Origin: Jeotgalibacillus sp. ET6
GTDB taxonomy: Bacteria > Bacillota > Bacilli > Bacillales > Jeotgalibacillaceae
DNA: 64,000 nucleotides
Assembly: GCF_029667115.1 (NCBI RefSeq)
Contig: NZ_JARUIU010000007.1
Location: 62,001-126,000 of the forward strand
Direction of reading: 5' to 3'
Shown in pieces: positions 1 through 9,034 of this stretch (its first letter is position 1; every line of letters starts with the position of its first letter). The translations under genes and the position numbers were made by a program. Under the pieces are notes generated by a model that had not been told where the DNA came from, ran no database searches, and was given only the letters and a program-made list of their open reading frames with translations.

Positions 1-1713
1 CGCTGGCATGGCGGTTATTTTCAATATTGGTGGCAAAAAAGTAGGTGCTTTGTTCCGTTTCTGCATAGCCAATGAACCAGCCATTCACGTTTTGACCGTT
101 GACCGTTCCTGTACCGGTCTTGCCATAAAGTGTAACCCCGTCCCGTGTCTCCAGTCTGATTGCATCTTTAATGAATTGAACGTTTTCACGATCGAAGCCA
201 AATTCGTTTGTATAGAAGTCCTTAAGAATCTGGACCTGTTCAATGGGTGAAATCCTGAGGGAAGACTCAAGCCAAAAGCCTTCAATTCCGCCCGATACAT
301 TCTGATTCCCGTACTGAATGTGATTTAGGTAGGATTGTATGTTCTTCATTTTCGTCTTTTTATCGAGCTGCTGGAAATACCAGGTCACAGAATTTTCCAT
401 TGCAGTATAGATCGTTTGATTGCGATTCCAGCTTTCATAGGGATAGGGGTTTCCATTCCACTGCATAAAGCTGTCATCACGTGTGGTCACACCTGCCTCC
501 AGTGCAAATAATGCACTGTAAATTTTATACGTGGAGTTCGGCGAAACGCGTAACGTGCTTCGGTCTTCATTATAGATGGTGTATTTCTCTTCGTGTAAAT
601 CATACAGAACAAAGCTGCCTTCGTGTTCACCGAAAAATGCACTTAAATCCTCATAGTCTGTCCGGCTGTTGTCAAAATCAATCCGATCCTCACCCCAAGG
701 GATCGCAGAAACGGCTGGGGCCTGACTTACGACTGTCCCGGCAAGAAGAAGAAAAACCAGAATGCTTTTTAGTTTATCCCACTTAGTTTCGGTTTTAAAG
801 TCAGCAATCCGTTCAATCCGCTTTTTTACCTGTTTTTTGGGGCTGGCCAGCTGGTTCCCCATTGAGAAGTGGGCAGACAGAAAGGATTTATCGGCAAATT
901 TAATAATGGTGTTTCCGTAAGCTATGCGCTGATTATGATCTAATTTTTTCAGGACAGCATGGTCACAAGCGATTTCCCTATCCATTCTCATTTCCCTGAA
1001 GGCCATCCAGATTAGCGGGTTAAACCAGTACAACAGTTGAAAAAGGATAATCAAATAATTTGTTGCAATATCTTTATATTTATAATGCTGTAATTCATGA
1101 AGCAAAATATGTTTTATTTCGTCCAAGTTCAGCGATGCTTCAGCGTCCTGCGGCAGGATGATATAGGTTTTAACGAGCCCAAACGTTAATGGGGAGCTGA
1201 TCAGATTTGATTGCGCCAACACCAGAGGCTTTTTTACAGCGACCATTTGCTTGCATTGTTCAAATAATGATAAAACCCCGGGGTTTGTCACTGGCATTAA
1301 AGACTTTTTTATTTGTTGCTGCTTTGTCCAGGCATGGATGACAAAAGCACCCATCATGAACACACCTGAAATCCATATGATGGTAAACACCTGATTTGAA
1401 AAGGTCAAGTCCGTTCGATTAACGGAGAGGGAGAAGTCTTGCATCCATTTTCCGCTTTCCAATCCAATGTTTTCGGCGGGAGTGCCTGCAGAGAGCAAAC
1501 TCCTTCCTGGATTCTCATTCTCCATAAACGGACTGCCAGAGTTCAATAATTGCGCAGGCAGATAAGGAAGCAGTAAAGCGAGTAGAAACACGAACCAGAG
1601 GTTGTACGTCCATGTCGGTGTCAATTGGCTTTTAAGCAGTTTTCTCATCAGCAGGACAAGGAGCACCATGACAGAAGAGAAAAACAAACTGACTGCCAAG
1701 TGGAGGGTAGACA
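1..1713 (-). CDS. blaR1: BlaR1-type beta-lactam sensor/antirepressor protease (3' end beyond window)
   Basis: The frame stays open from an ATG at 1713 to the window edge, giving 571 residues without a stop (BlaR1 is usually about 585-600). The N-terminal half has hydrophobic segments and an M56 zinc-peptidase site, HELQH at about residues 206-210, followed by a conserved MDREIACD block. The C-terminal half is the extracellular penicillin sensor: STYK with the acylated serine near residue 395, and a KTG box in YGKTGTGTVNG about 45 residues before the edge. In known BlaR1, acylation activates the cytoplasmic protease, which leads to loss of BlaI repression. It lies 138 bp downstream of bla on the same strand. 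No blaI lies between them, unlike the B. licheniformis bla-blaI-blaR1 order; it may lie beyond the left edge. Confidence 0.93.
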
Positions 1714-1851
1714 TATGTACAACCCCTTTCTATAAAAGTATCTATTAAAAGCTTTAAACTCGCGCTCTGTTTAGTATGAATCTACCACAAAGAAAGTTTA
1801 TGAACACATAGATTTAATAAAAAAAGCTAAATAGAGTTTGGGATTGGGCTT

Positions 1852-2772
1852 TTATTTAAACGTGTCGAGCGTAATTTTGGCAGCCTCCGCGATAAGTGCA
1901 TCGTCATACTCCGCATCCTCTTTATCCTTCTTCGACATGGTGGCGATGAGGATTGGTTTTCTGTCAGGAGGTCTTACAACGGCAATATCATTTCTTGTTC
2001 CATAGCTGGCTGCCCCGCTTTTATCATCAACGATCCATCCTTCAGGTGCTCCGGCCCGTATTAAAGCATCTCCTGTGGCATTTCCGCTCATCCAGTCATT
2101 TAACCATTCCCGCTTATCCTCTGGCAGATATTCTTCAATTGCGACTTTCTTCAGGTTCTCGGCCATGGCTTTTGGCGTGCTCGTATCCCGGTCCTGTCCG
2201 GGTGCATACTCATTTAATTCCGTTTCAAACCGTTCGCTCACCGTTGTGTCGTCTCCAAGCTTACGAAGTTCCGCCTCAAATTTTTCAGGGCCGCCAATTG
2301 CTTCAAGCATAAGGTTCGCCGCGGTGTTGTCACTTTTTCGGATGGCTGCTTCACTTATTTCAAGCAGCGTCATGCCCTTATCTACATGTTTTTCTGTAAC
2401 GGGAGAATAAGTAACCAAATCTTCCTTCGTATATGTAACGTTTTTTTCAAGAGCTTTTTCATCATGCTGCTTTAGCAGAATAGCAGCTGCCAATACTTTA
2501 AAGGTGGATGCGTAGGCAAAACGTTCATCTGATCGATATTCCACGGTTTGATTTGTCTCAGTATCCAGTGCATACACACCGATTTGTGCGCCAGATTCAT
2601 TTTCAAGCTGTTCAAATTTTTCCTTTAGTTGAATCGCTTGATCCTTATCAGTTTCCTTTTTTGCTGATGTTTTGCTGTCTGCATTCACACAACCGGACAG
2701 CGGTGCCAGGAAAAACAGCAGGGATAGCGCCAGCATAGGAATTCGATTATTAGTTGAGAATCTTTTTCTCAC
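1852..2772 (-). CDS. bla: Class A beta-lactamase, lipoprotein form
   Basis: A 306-residue serine beta-lactamase that hydrolyses penicillin-type beta-lactams. The motifs in order are STFK at 89-92 (nucleophile S89), SDN at 147-149, ETELN at 183-187 (general base Glu and Asn of the omega loop) and KSG at 251-253 (KTG-box variant). The N-terminus is a lipoprotein signal with lipobox LSGC at 25-28, so the enzyme should be anchored outside the membrane, as in Bacillus penicillinases. An ATG start follows a ribosome binding site (GAAGGTAATG). Two BlaI-like operators overlap the promoter immediately upstream, and blaR1 follows downstream, so induction by beta-lactams is expected. Class assignment is firm; the substrate spectrum is not readable from sequence. 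Confidence 0.95.
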   Translation of the reverse strand: MRKRFSTNNRIPMLALSLLFFLAPLSGCVNADSKTSAKKETDKDQAIQLKEKFEQLENESGAQIGVYALDTETNQTVEYRSDERFAYASTFKVLAAAILLKQHDEKALEKNVTYTKEDLVTYSPVTEKHVDKGMTLLEISEAAIRKSDNTAANLMLEAIGGPEKFEAELRKLGDDTTVSERFETELNEYAPGQDRDTSTPKAMAENLKKVAIEEYLPEDKREWLNDWMSGNATGDALIRAGAPEGWIVDDKSGAASYGTRNDIAVVRPPDRKPILIATMSKKDKEDAEYDDALIAEAAKITLDTFK

Positions 2773-2810
2773 ATCATTACCTTCTTTCCGATAGATTTAA
2801 CGTAATAGAC

Positions 2811-2855
2811 TACGTTTGTAATCTAATATTACAACTGTAGTCTATAAGAGGTCAA
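2811..2855 (-). promoter_or_regulatory. bla promoter with two BlaI-type operators
   Basis: Read on the minus strand, TTGACC (2850-2855) and TAATAT (2826-2831) are separated by 18 bp, a good sigma-A promoter. Two ten-base operator-like dyads sit on it: TACAACTGTA (2830-2839), a match to the TACA-nn-TGTA core of BlaI/MecI sites, inside the spacer, and TACGTTTGTA (2811-2820) just downstream of the -10. The two extended sites are near-identical inverted copies with centres 19 bp apart. Binding by a BlaI-family repressor is inferred. Confidence 0.75.
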
Positions 2856-2950
2856 GTACCATACTCAGAAAGATATACATTTTCTCCAGCCCCTTTTAAT
2901 GTTATCTTTTAAATAACATAAATGACCCGGATCTAGAGGAGGAATTGCCA

Positions 2951-3700
2951 TTGAATACTGCAGCAAATCAATTAACTGCTGATGAAATTAAAGTCATATT
3001 GAGAGCGGCGGACGAGATCATTCTTCAGGGGGGAAGAACCCTTCTTGCAAAAATATTAAAGGGTTCAAAAGAGAAAAAAGTGATGGAACTGAAGCTCGAT
3101 CAGTGTCCTGTTTACGGATTCTATAAGACTTGGAAAATCGATGATATTTTGCTTAAAATCGATTGGATGATCGATCATGAGTTTCTTGAAATCAGGTACG
3201 ATAGAAAGCTGCCCTTAGTTGTTTTTTCCCCTAGAGGCTGGCAGATTCATATGGACCAGTACACAGACGAGCTGCTGGAGGAATGGCGGAAATGGATCAG
3301 GGACGGATATCAAAATCCGGATATGAGTTATTTAAAGGACCGAAACAGGGAAATGATTTTACTGCTGATTGAAAAGATAAAAGAGTCTCGAGAGAAAGCT
3401 TTCATTCCTTATTTGGAACTATGGGAAAAAATTGATTATAAAAAAATGAAGCAGGAAATTCGCATAGCGATTGAAGCTATTAATCATAACGAACCAATCG
3501 ATCCCTCAGTCGTTAAGGCAAGAGAGGAAGCTATCAATGAAGCGCTCGAGGTGGAAGATCCAGTTGACCTTAAGATTAAGTGCATGGGATGTCTGAAGCG
3601 GTTTACATTCTCAGTGGGAGAGCAGCAGTTCTTTAAGCAGAAAGGATTGTCGTTTCCGAATAGGTGCAAGAAGTGCCGAAAGAATCCGATATGGAGGTAA
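2951..3700 (+). CDS. RQC-minor-type DNA-binding protein with C-terminal zinc ribbon
   Basis: A 249-residue protein when started at the TTG at 2951, which lies 8 nt after AGAGGAGG; an in-frame TTG at 2945 is only 2 nt from that site. The N-terminal ~95 residues resemble the RecQ C-terminal winged-helix found in the small RQC-minor-1 family (LAKILKGSKEKKV followed by VVFSPRGWQ). The C-terminus holds two CxxC pairs (KCMGCLKRF ... RCKKCRKN) typical of a small zinc ribbon. No helicase motor is present, so the protein probably binds nucleic acid as an accessory or regulatory factor. The exact role is unknown. It is transcribed away from bla. Confidence 0.7.
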   Translation: MNTAANQLTADEIKVILRAADEIILQGGRTLLAKILKGSKEKKVMELKLDQCPVYGFYKTWKIDDILLKIDWMIDHEFLEIRYDRKLPLVVFSPRGWQIHMDQYTDELLEEWRKWIRDGYQNPDMSYLKDRNREMILLLIEKIKESREKAFIPYLELWEKIDYKKMKQEIRIAIEAINHNEPIDPSVVKAREEAINEALEVEDPVDLKIKCMGCLKRFTFSVGEQQFFKQKGLSFPNRCKKCRKNPIWR

Positions 3701-3770
3701 ACGGTTTGATTCTCAATTATTAAACATAAATAACAGTTCTATTATAAAAATGAGGAGAGGGGAGATTGAA

Positions 3771-4844
3771 TTGAAAAAGGTATTATTCACCTCACTTGTC
3801 TCTATGATCTTCATAGCAGGATGTTCTGAAAACGAACCACAGGATTCTTCGAACGGAATGAACGATTCACAAACGAACGAAGCATCATCCGATTTGGAAG
3901 TGGTCGCTGAAAATTTGGAGGCTCCATGGTCCATTGAGAAGCTGGATGATGTCTTTTATGTAACGGAAAGAGAAGGAAGCATCGTGAAAATAGAAGAAGG
4001 ACAGACCGAACGGCAGCGTGTAGACCTGGAAGAAGAAGTATCCACAGCCTCGGAGGCAGGGCTGCTTGGGTTCGTTCTGGCACCTGACTTTGCTGAATCA
4101 AATCTTGCCTATGCCTATTATACGTATGAAAAAGGGGCTGACCAGTTTAACCGGATTGTGCTGCTGCAGTTAAACGGAGATGAATGGTTGGAAGAGGAAG
4201 TTCTTCTTGATGAAATTCCGAGCGGAACATACCATCATGGAGGAAGGCTTAAAATGGGAGAGGATGATAAGCTGTACGCGACAACAGGAGATGCTTCTGT
4301 CGGTGAGATTGCACAGGATGTCGATTCTCTTGGCGGGAAAATTTTAAGATTAAACCTCGACGGATCGATCCCGGAGGACAATCCAATCTCTGATTCCTAT
4401 GTCTACAGCTATGGCCACCGAAATCCTCAGGGCATTGCCTGGTCAGAGGATGGAACAATGTATGCTAGTGAGCATGGAAACAATGCAAATGATGAAATCA
4501 ACCTAATTGAACCTGGTCAGAATTATGGCTGGCCTGTGATTGAAGGGGATGAAGAACAGGATGGAATGGTCTCACCGCTTTTTACTTCCGGAGATGAATC
4601 CACCTGGGCGCCATCTGGAGCTGCTTATTACGAGGGGAAATTATACGTTGCCGCTTTAAGAGGAACTGCCGTGCTGGAATTTGACCTTGAAACAAATGAA
4701 CAAAGGGATTTCGTATCGGATCTTGGCAGAATTCGGGATGTGTTCATTGAAGGGGATTCCCTTTATTTTATCAGCAACAACACAGATGGGCGAGGAAATC
4801 CGCAAGATCAGGATGACATGCTTTATGAAATTCCGCTTTCTTAA
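3771..4844 (+). CDS. PQQ-dependent sugar dehydrogenase-like lipoprotein (GSDH beta-propeller)
   Basis: The TTG at 3771 is chosen because it sits 7 nt after GGAGAGGGGAG; an upstream ATG at 3750 would put that site inside the gene. The product has 357 residues and a lipobox IAGC at 15-18. The mature part is a six-bladed propeller of the glucose/sorbosone dehydrogenase family, with characteristic blocks EAGLLGF, YHHGGRLKMG, LGGKILRLNLDG, YGHRNPQG and NYGWP. Family members oxidise sugars outside the membrane using PQQ, but many Bacillus homologues have no proven substrate and no PQQ biosynthesis genes are in the window. A hairpin at 4917-4944 ends the gene and its convergent neighbour. Confidence 0.85.
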   Translation: MKKVLFTSLVSMIFIAGCSENEPQDSSNGMNDSQTNEASSDLEVVAENLEAPWSIEKLDDVFYVTEREGSIVKIEEGQTERQRVDLEEEVSTASEAGLLGFVLAPDFAESNLAYAYYTYEKGADQFNRIVLLQLNGDEWLEEEVLLDEIPSGTYHHGGRLKMGEDDKLYATTGDASVGEIAQDVDSLGGKILRLNLDGSIPEDNPISDSYVYSYGHRNPQGIAWSEDGTMYASEHGNNANDEINLIEPGQNYGWPVIEGDEEQDGMVSPLFTSGDESTWAPSGAAYYEGKLYVAALRGTAVLEFDLETNEQRDFVSDLGRIRDVFIEGDSLYFISNNTDGRGNPQDQDDMLYEIPLS

Positions 4845-4916
4845 TCTAATGACTGGAATGATTGGAAGCAAGTATGAAATCAAATAGCCCTTGGCTCTAG
4901 TGTGAATATCTAAAGG

Positions 4917-4944
4917 GAGGCTGATACAAAGATGTTCCAGCCTC
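4917..4944. terminator. Bidirectional terminator hairpin between convergent genes
   Basis: GAGGCTG (4917-4923) pairs with CAGCCTC (4938-4944), and the inner arms contain TACA/TGTT. It lies between the converging genes 3771-4844 and 4945-5739. The flanking U-tracts are short, so efficiency is uncertain. The arm sequence resembles other gene-end hairpins in this window. Confidence 0.5.
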
Positions 4945-5739
4945 TCACTCTGGTTCCCGAAACCGGAACTGATATTCATAGAATTGCGTCCGTTGTTCTG
5001 TCTCAAACGTGGAGCTGTTCCAAATACTGGTTTTATCCGATGTCTCCTCCGTCTCCACCATTCTCAGTTCTTCTGCGCCAAGAGTCATAATCTTTGAATC
5101 TACTACTTTTAGTTCATTTTGATTAAAGTCTAGTGCACGGATGCGCACCTGCACCTCTTTTTCTTCATCCAGATTGTTTTTAACAAAGAAAACATTTTGA
5201 TATTCCTCGCTTACACAACCCGAGGTTCTGCGCCTGATGCAGTTTTGTTCAGAGCTTAAAAAAAGAACGGACACTTCTGTATCTTCTTCCGTTTCTGACA
5301 GCTCCTGCATCGCAGCTTCAACTTTGACTACATAGGAGCTCTTTTGTCCAAAAGGGAATACCCAGGAACCGAAGAAAAGGACGGTCAGGCAAAAAACCGC
5401 TGTAAAGATCCACATAACTTTCGGATTGTGAAACGACTTAGGCGCGTTTTTATAAACAATGCCTGCCAAAATATTGACTATGATAAAAACAACTAAAAAC
5501 GCCCCGGTAACAATTAGGGTAACCATGCTTTCAAAGAGGTTGGGAAAGAAATTAAGATGGTACATTTGATAATAATAAAAATTAATTGCTAAACTAATTC
5601 CCGAAATGATGAGGAAAGTGATGGCTGGCTTCTTCCACTCCATCTTCTCGCGCTTTCCATTTTTTACATCGATGCCAGACCAGGCCATCCAGATGTAAGG
5701 AATCACAAAGACGATGATGACTGCTGCAATAATAACCAT
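4945..5739 (-). CDS. Unknown four-helix membrane protein
   Basis: A 264-residue protein starting at an ATG behind AGGAAGGAGAAATACC. There are four predicted membrane helices at about residues 1-20, 38-58, 68-92 and 107-126, followed by a soluble acidic C-terminal domain of about 135 residues with two close cysteines (EQNCIRRRTSGCVSEE). The C-terminal part looks beta-rich and may face outside or lie at the membrane surface. I do not recognise a family. It is monocistronic, convergent with the PQQ-type dehydrogenase gene. Confidence 0.65.
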   Translation of the reverse strand: MVIIAAVIIVFVIPYIWMAWSGIDVKNGKREKMEWKKPAITFLIISGISLAINFYYYQMYHLNFFPNLFESMVTLIVTGAFLVVFIIVNILAGIVYKNAPKSFHNPKVMWIFTAVFCLTVLFFGSWVFPFGQKSSYVVKVEAAMQELSETEEDTEVSVLFLSSEQNCIRRRTSGCVSEEYQNVFFVKNNLDEEKEVQVRIRALDFNQNELKVVDSKIMTLGAEELRMVETEETSDKTSIWNSSTFETEQRTQFYEYQFRFREPE

Positions 5740-5927
5740 GGTATTTCTCCTTCCTAGGCATACTTAAATCAATTACTATGACTGAAGACACTGCCTGACA
5801 GCGAATAAATAAGCATATTTATCCAGTCTTCAAAAGACTTTATACCTCATTGTGGAAGATGGTAAACCGAATAGTGGAAGATTGTGAAAATAATGCTTTT
5901 CTTTAGCGCTTGATTATGTACAATTTG

Positions 5928-5959
5928 AAAAAAGCCGGAACAGATTTGTCCCAGCCGCT
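5928..5959 (-). terminator. Rho-independent terminator of the DUF6440 gene
   Basis: On the minus strand GCTGGGACA pairs with TGTTCCGGC (allowing G-U pairs) around a 4-nt loop and is followed by six T residues. It lies about 40 bp past the stop of the gene at 5997-6185 and belongs to the GGCTGGGACA style of gene-end hairpin seen repeatedly here. Confidence 0.7.
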
Positions 5960-5996
5960 TAGTATCGTGGTTAATACCATGTTTTGGTTAGCGATC

Positions 5997-6185
5997 CTAC
6001 TCTATGTTCTTTACCACCACTTCACCATTTTCATCTAACAGAGGTGTAAGAGAAATCCCCTGCGGCGTCCAGGCATGCATATAGTTTACGCCGGTTTCAG
6101 TATCAACCAAAAGCATAATTAACCCATATTGATAATGCTGAACTGAAATTTCCTCAAATCTTTTTTCTTTTTTACTACCAAACAT
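5997..6185 (-). CDS. Small DUF6440-family protein
   Basis: A 62-residue protein with RFEEISVQHYQYGLIMLLVDTETGVNYM and a LTPLLDENGEVVV ending, which matches the short DUF6440 pattern of a ligand-like beta fold ending in TPLLD-x-x-G. No signal or membrane segment is present, and the function is unknown. It lies 24 bp downstream of the ABC-2 permease on the same strand, so it is probably the last gene of that operon, before the terminator at 5928-5959. Confidence 0.7.
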   Translation of the reverse strand: MFGSKKEKRFEEISVQHYQYGLIMLLVDTETGVNYMHAWTPQGISLTPLLDENGEVVVKNIE

Positions 6186-6209
6186 TCGTCCTCACTCCTA
6201 TTCTTTTTA

Positions 6210-6959
6210 TTAGCCGTTATCCAGCCCATTTTTCTTATAGATATATATAAAGATTACCAAGGCAGCTGCAAGCCAGACGAAAAGAACACTGGCATCGGTC
6301 AGGTTCCACTCGTATCCGTTCCCTGCGGCCAGTGAATCAGACAGATTGGATAGGACGCCGCCGTAGGAATAATCTAAAAATCGTGCAAGGTTTTCGTCAA
6401 ATGCCTTCAGGACAGGGGTCGATGTAAGCATTAGTAGAATTGGCGTACTCATCAGTGAGGCCTGCGCCTGGTTTTTCGCATATACACCAATAATGTAGCC
6501 AATCAAAATACTGATTAAGCTGCACAAAGTTGTTATAGCGAGATAAGTAGGGACAGGTATATCCGCAAAAGACACTCCGCTCGCCGGTATTAACAAAAGA
6601 TTGGTCAGGACTAAGATGAACAATATTGGAATCATGCTGCCAATAAAATATTCTGCGCCTTTAACAGACGAGGTCATAAGCACTCTCAATGTATGCTTTT
6701 CTTTTTCTTCCGCTATAGGAGAGCTGCTCATCGTGATGCCGGCAATGGCAATATTGAAGATCAGTCCAAAGCTCAATAAAAAACCACTTGTGGAAAACGG
6801 TGCGCCCGCATCGCCGGCATCTACGTCAGGTATCAGATTCCCCATAGCGATTACAAACACGATGGAAAAGATCGGGGGAAACAGAACACTCAAATTGCTC
6901 AGCATTAAACGAAGCTTCAATTGAAGAACGGCATTTATTTTTCTATAGGATAGACTCAT
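6210..6959 (-). CDS. ABC-2-type transporter permease
   Basis: A 249-residue integral membrane protein with about six helices (near residues 20-40, 60-80, 105-125, 135-160, 170-185 and 222-242) and the ABC2_membrane pattern including IAEEKEKHTLRVLMTSSV, the cytoplasmic coupling segment. Its start ATG overlaps the stop of the upstream ATPase gene (ATGA-type coupling), so the two form one transporter. ABC-2 pairs of this kind export drugs, peptides or lipids; the substrate cannot be read from sequence. The operon is preceded by a LytTR regulator gene transcribed in the same direction. Confidence 0.88.
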   Translation of the reverse strand: MSLSYRKINAVLQLKLRLMLSNLSVLFPPIFSIVFVIAMGNLIPDVDAGDAGAPFSTSGFLLSFGLIFNIAIAGITMSSSPIAEEKEKHTLRVLMTSSVKGAEYFIGSMIPILFILVLTNLLLIPASGVSFADIPVPTYLAITTLCSLISILIGYIIGVYAKNQAQASLMSTPILLMLTSTPVLKAFDENLARFLDYSYGGVLSNLSDSLAAGNGYEWNLTDASVLFVWLAAALVIFIYIYKKNGLDNG

Positions 6960-7807
6960 ATTAATTCCCTCCCGGTCACTTCTAAAAATACTTTTTCTAA
7001 ATTGGGCTCACATGAATGGATGGTTAAAAGCTCGTCAGCAGTCAGCCATTCATTAATTTTCTGAATGGAATCGTACGTGTGAGGCAGCAGCACTTCTTTT
7101 TCATTCTTCAATAGAATCCGATACCGTTTATCCTGGTTATATTTAAGCGTTAACGCTTTAGGTGAATCATGCTCGACAATTAACCCATCATTCAATAGCG
7201 CTACACGATCGCAAAGCTTTGTTGCTTCTTCCATATTATGAGTAGTGAGAAAAATCGCCGTTCCATTTTCTTTTAATTCCACCAGCAGTGCGTGGATGGC
7301 CTCCATTGTAACTGGGTCAAGACCGCTCGTTGGTTCATCTAAGAAAAGAACCTTTGGCTGATGGAGCATGGCTCTCGATAGAATCAAACGCTGCTTCATG
7401 CCCTTGGATAAATTTTTGGCGATTTTGTTCCTATGCTCAAATAACCCCACTCTTTTCAGCAGAACCTCAATCCGACTGGTCTCCACATTCGACAGCCTGG
7501 CGAAGGCGGTTAAATTATGATAGACCGTCAGCCTGTCATATAATCCGCTGTTATCCGTCACAATTCCAATTTGCTCGTAAATACTTTCATTAATCTGTTC
7601 CACTGCCTGATCCAATACAAAAGCATGACCTGATGATTGAGCAAGCTGCCCGGTCAGAATTTTAATAGTGGTGGTTTTACCTGACCCTGAAGGACCTAAG
7701 AATCCAAAAATTTCTCCTTCATGAACAGAAAAAGAAATCTCTTTTAAGGCCACTTGATCCTTAAATTTTTTAGATAAACGTTCAACCTGGATCACTCTTT
7801 TTCCCAT
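6956..7807 (-). CDS. ABC transporter ATP-binding protein
   Basis: The start is placed at the ATG at 7807, 8 nt after AGGAGAG, rather than at an in-frame site 126 nt upstream that lacks a ribosome binding site. This gives 283 residues beginning MGKRVIQVERL. A complete nucleotide-binding domain is visible: Walker A GPSGSGKTT, signature LSKGMKQR, Walker B VLFLDEPTSGLDP and the H-loop TTHNMEEA. The C-terminal ~70 residues form the extension common in ABC-2 drug/peptide exporters. The gene overlaps the permease gene by 4 bp and lies about 180 bp downstream of the LytTR-type regulator gene. Confidence 0.92.
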   Translation of the reverse strand: MGKRVIQVERLSKKFKDQVALKEISFSVHEGEIFGFLGPSGSGKTTTIKILTGQLAQSSGHAFVLDQAVEQINESIYEQIGIVTDNSGLYDRLTVYHNLTAFARLSNVETSRIEVLLKRVGLFEHRNKIAKNLSKGMKQRLILSRAMLHQPKVLFLDEPTSGLDPVTMEAIHALLVELKENGTAIFLTTHNMEEATKLCDRVALLNDGLIVEHDSPKALTLKYNQDKRYRILLKNEKEVLLPHTYDSIQKINEWLTADELLTIHSCEPNLEKVFLEVTGRELI

Positions 7808-7990
7808 TTTTGTCTCTCCTTTTTTCGCTGCATAATGGAGTAAGAATGTTTCTTGGCTGCTTCTCCATCTGCTAAAAACTTTATAGGAAAGGGACGGAAA
7901 AGTCGTAAAACCAAACTGAATCGTCATGCTCAAACCGTCAATTGTAGCAAAAAGAGGCTGAAATTAACCCATTTCACCCTCAACTGTACC

Positions 7991-9034
7991 CTAAAATTCA
8001 ATTAATGCTCTCATTGCTTCCAAACGATTTCTGGAAATCGGCAAGTTTACCTTATTGCTGCCCCGAAGAATTAATGTATAAGAATTTTTCGAGTAGCTCA
8101 CTAATTCGGACACCCGCTGTAAATTCACTAAGTAGGATCTGTGGCATCTGAAGAATCCGAATCGGGTAAGCTTTTCTTCCAATTCATTCATTGTCAAAGC
8201 TGTAGGGAAATATTCTTCACCAATACGGATCGTGCTTACGCTGTTGACACTTTCAATAAAATCAATTTCGTCCGGGCTGAAGAAGATGGTTTTATCAGCC
8301 ATCTTACTGGATACTTTATATACGCTCGACGGTTTACTATCTGTATCGTTTAGTTCTGAAGACTCGGTTTTGCTTTCATTGATAAGATCTGTTTTTTCTA
8401 AACCGGTATTCCGGTTGTATCGATAAATCTCGTTACTCACTAATACGAGCTCTTCAAGAAAATGAGAGGTAAATAAAATGGCGACATTTTGAGACTGCAG
8501 GTATTCCAGTGCTTTTTTATATAGCTCGATGCCCTCAACAGTAGAATGGCTTAAGGGACTTTGAATCAATAAAAGCTTTGGGGAAAATAAGGACATTCGA
8601 AATAAACTGACCCTTTTCTTTTGATCAAATGATAAATGCTTGATCTTTGTATCCCACACATCGGATAACGAAAAAATGGCACTAAATTCCTTCAAAGGAT
8701 GTTTAAAGTAAGCAATTTTCTTGAAAATGTCCAAGTAGCTGAAAACAGACAAATTGTCATATAAACCATCCTCCGTAAATTCCATCAGGATCCCGTTTGT
8801 TTCACTGTTAATTTGTCCGCTCGAAGGAGTCAATTCGCCAGTGAGCAGTTTGAAGAAAACGAAGCTTTCTTCGTTGGTCATCTTAATGCCAATTTGAGAT
8901 TGTTCTTCTATCATTAAATTGATGTTTTTTAAAACGGTGGTATTGTCTTCTTGCTTCATAACATTCTCTAACGTAACTAAGGGCACCGTAAACACTCGCT
9001 TTCGTTGTGATATGGAGTTGTTCATGTCATACAT
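7991..9034 (-). CDS. Degenerate ABC-ATPase fused to LytTR DNA-binding domain
   Basis: A 347-residue protein. Residues ~18-205 align in order with an ABC ATPase but lack its catalytic residues: the Walker A position reads IGIKMTNEES (no GxxGxGKS/T), the signature reads LSFDQKKRV, and Walker B reads LLLIQSPLS with the Asp-Glu replaced, while the H-loop TSH at 189-191 survives. Residues ~245-347 form a LytTR domain with FFRCHRSYLVNL and a conserved C-terminal strand. The ABC part is probably a sensor or dimerisation module that no longer hydrolyses ATP. The gene precedes a genuine ABC transporter operon on the same strand, whose expression it probably controls. The ATG at 9034 has a weak ribosome binding site; a second ATG at 9025 is possible. 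Confidence 0.85.
   Translation of the reverse strand: MYDMNNSISQRKRVFTVPLVTLENVMKQEDNTTVLKNINLMIEEQSQIGIKMTNEESFVFFKLLTGELTPSSGQINSETNGILMEFTEDGLYDNLSVFSYLDIFKKIAYFKHPLKEFSAIFSLSDVWDTKIKHLSFDQKKRVSLFRMSLFSPKLLLIQSPLSHSTVEGIELYKKALEYLQSQNVAILFTSHFLEELVLVSNEIYRYNRNTGLEKTDLINESKTESSELNDTDSKPSSVYKVSSKMADKTIFFSPDEIDFIESVNSVSTIRIGEEYFPTALTMNELEEKLTRFGFFRCHRSYLVNLQRVSELVSYSKNSYTLILRGSNKVNLPISRNRLEAMRALIEF

Noticed and set aside
1-1713. Possible frameshifted or broken blaR1, because no closed reading frame is present
   Set aside because: Manual reading shows one uninterrupted frame from 1713 to the edge with all motifs in order; it is simply cut by the window.
1953-2410. Plus-strand ORFs of 111-119 codons opposite the beta-lactamase
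   Set aside because: They are antisense shadows of bla, without ribosome binding sites or recognisable domains.
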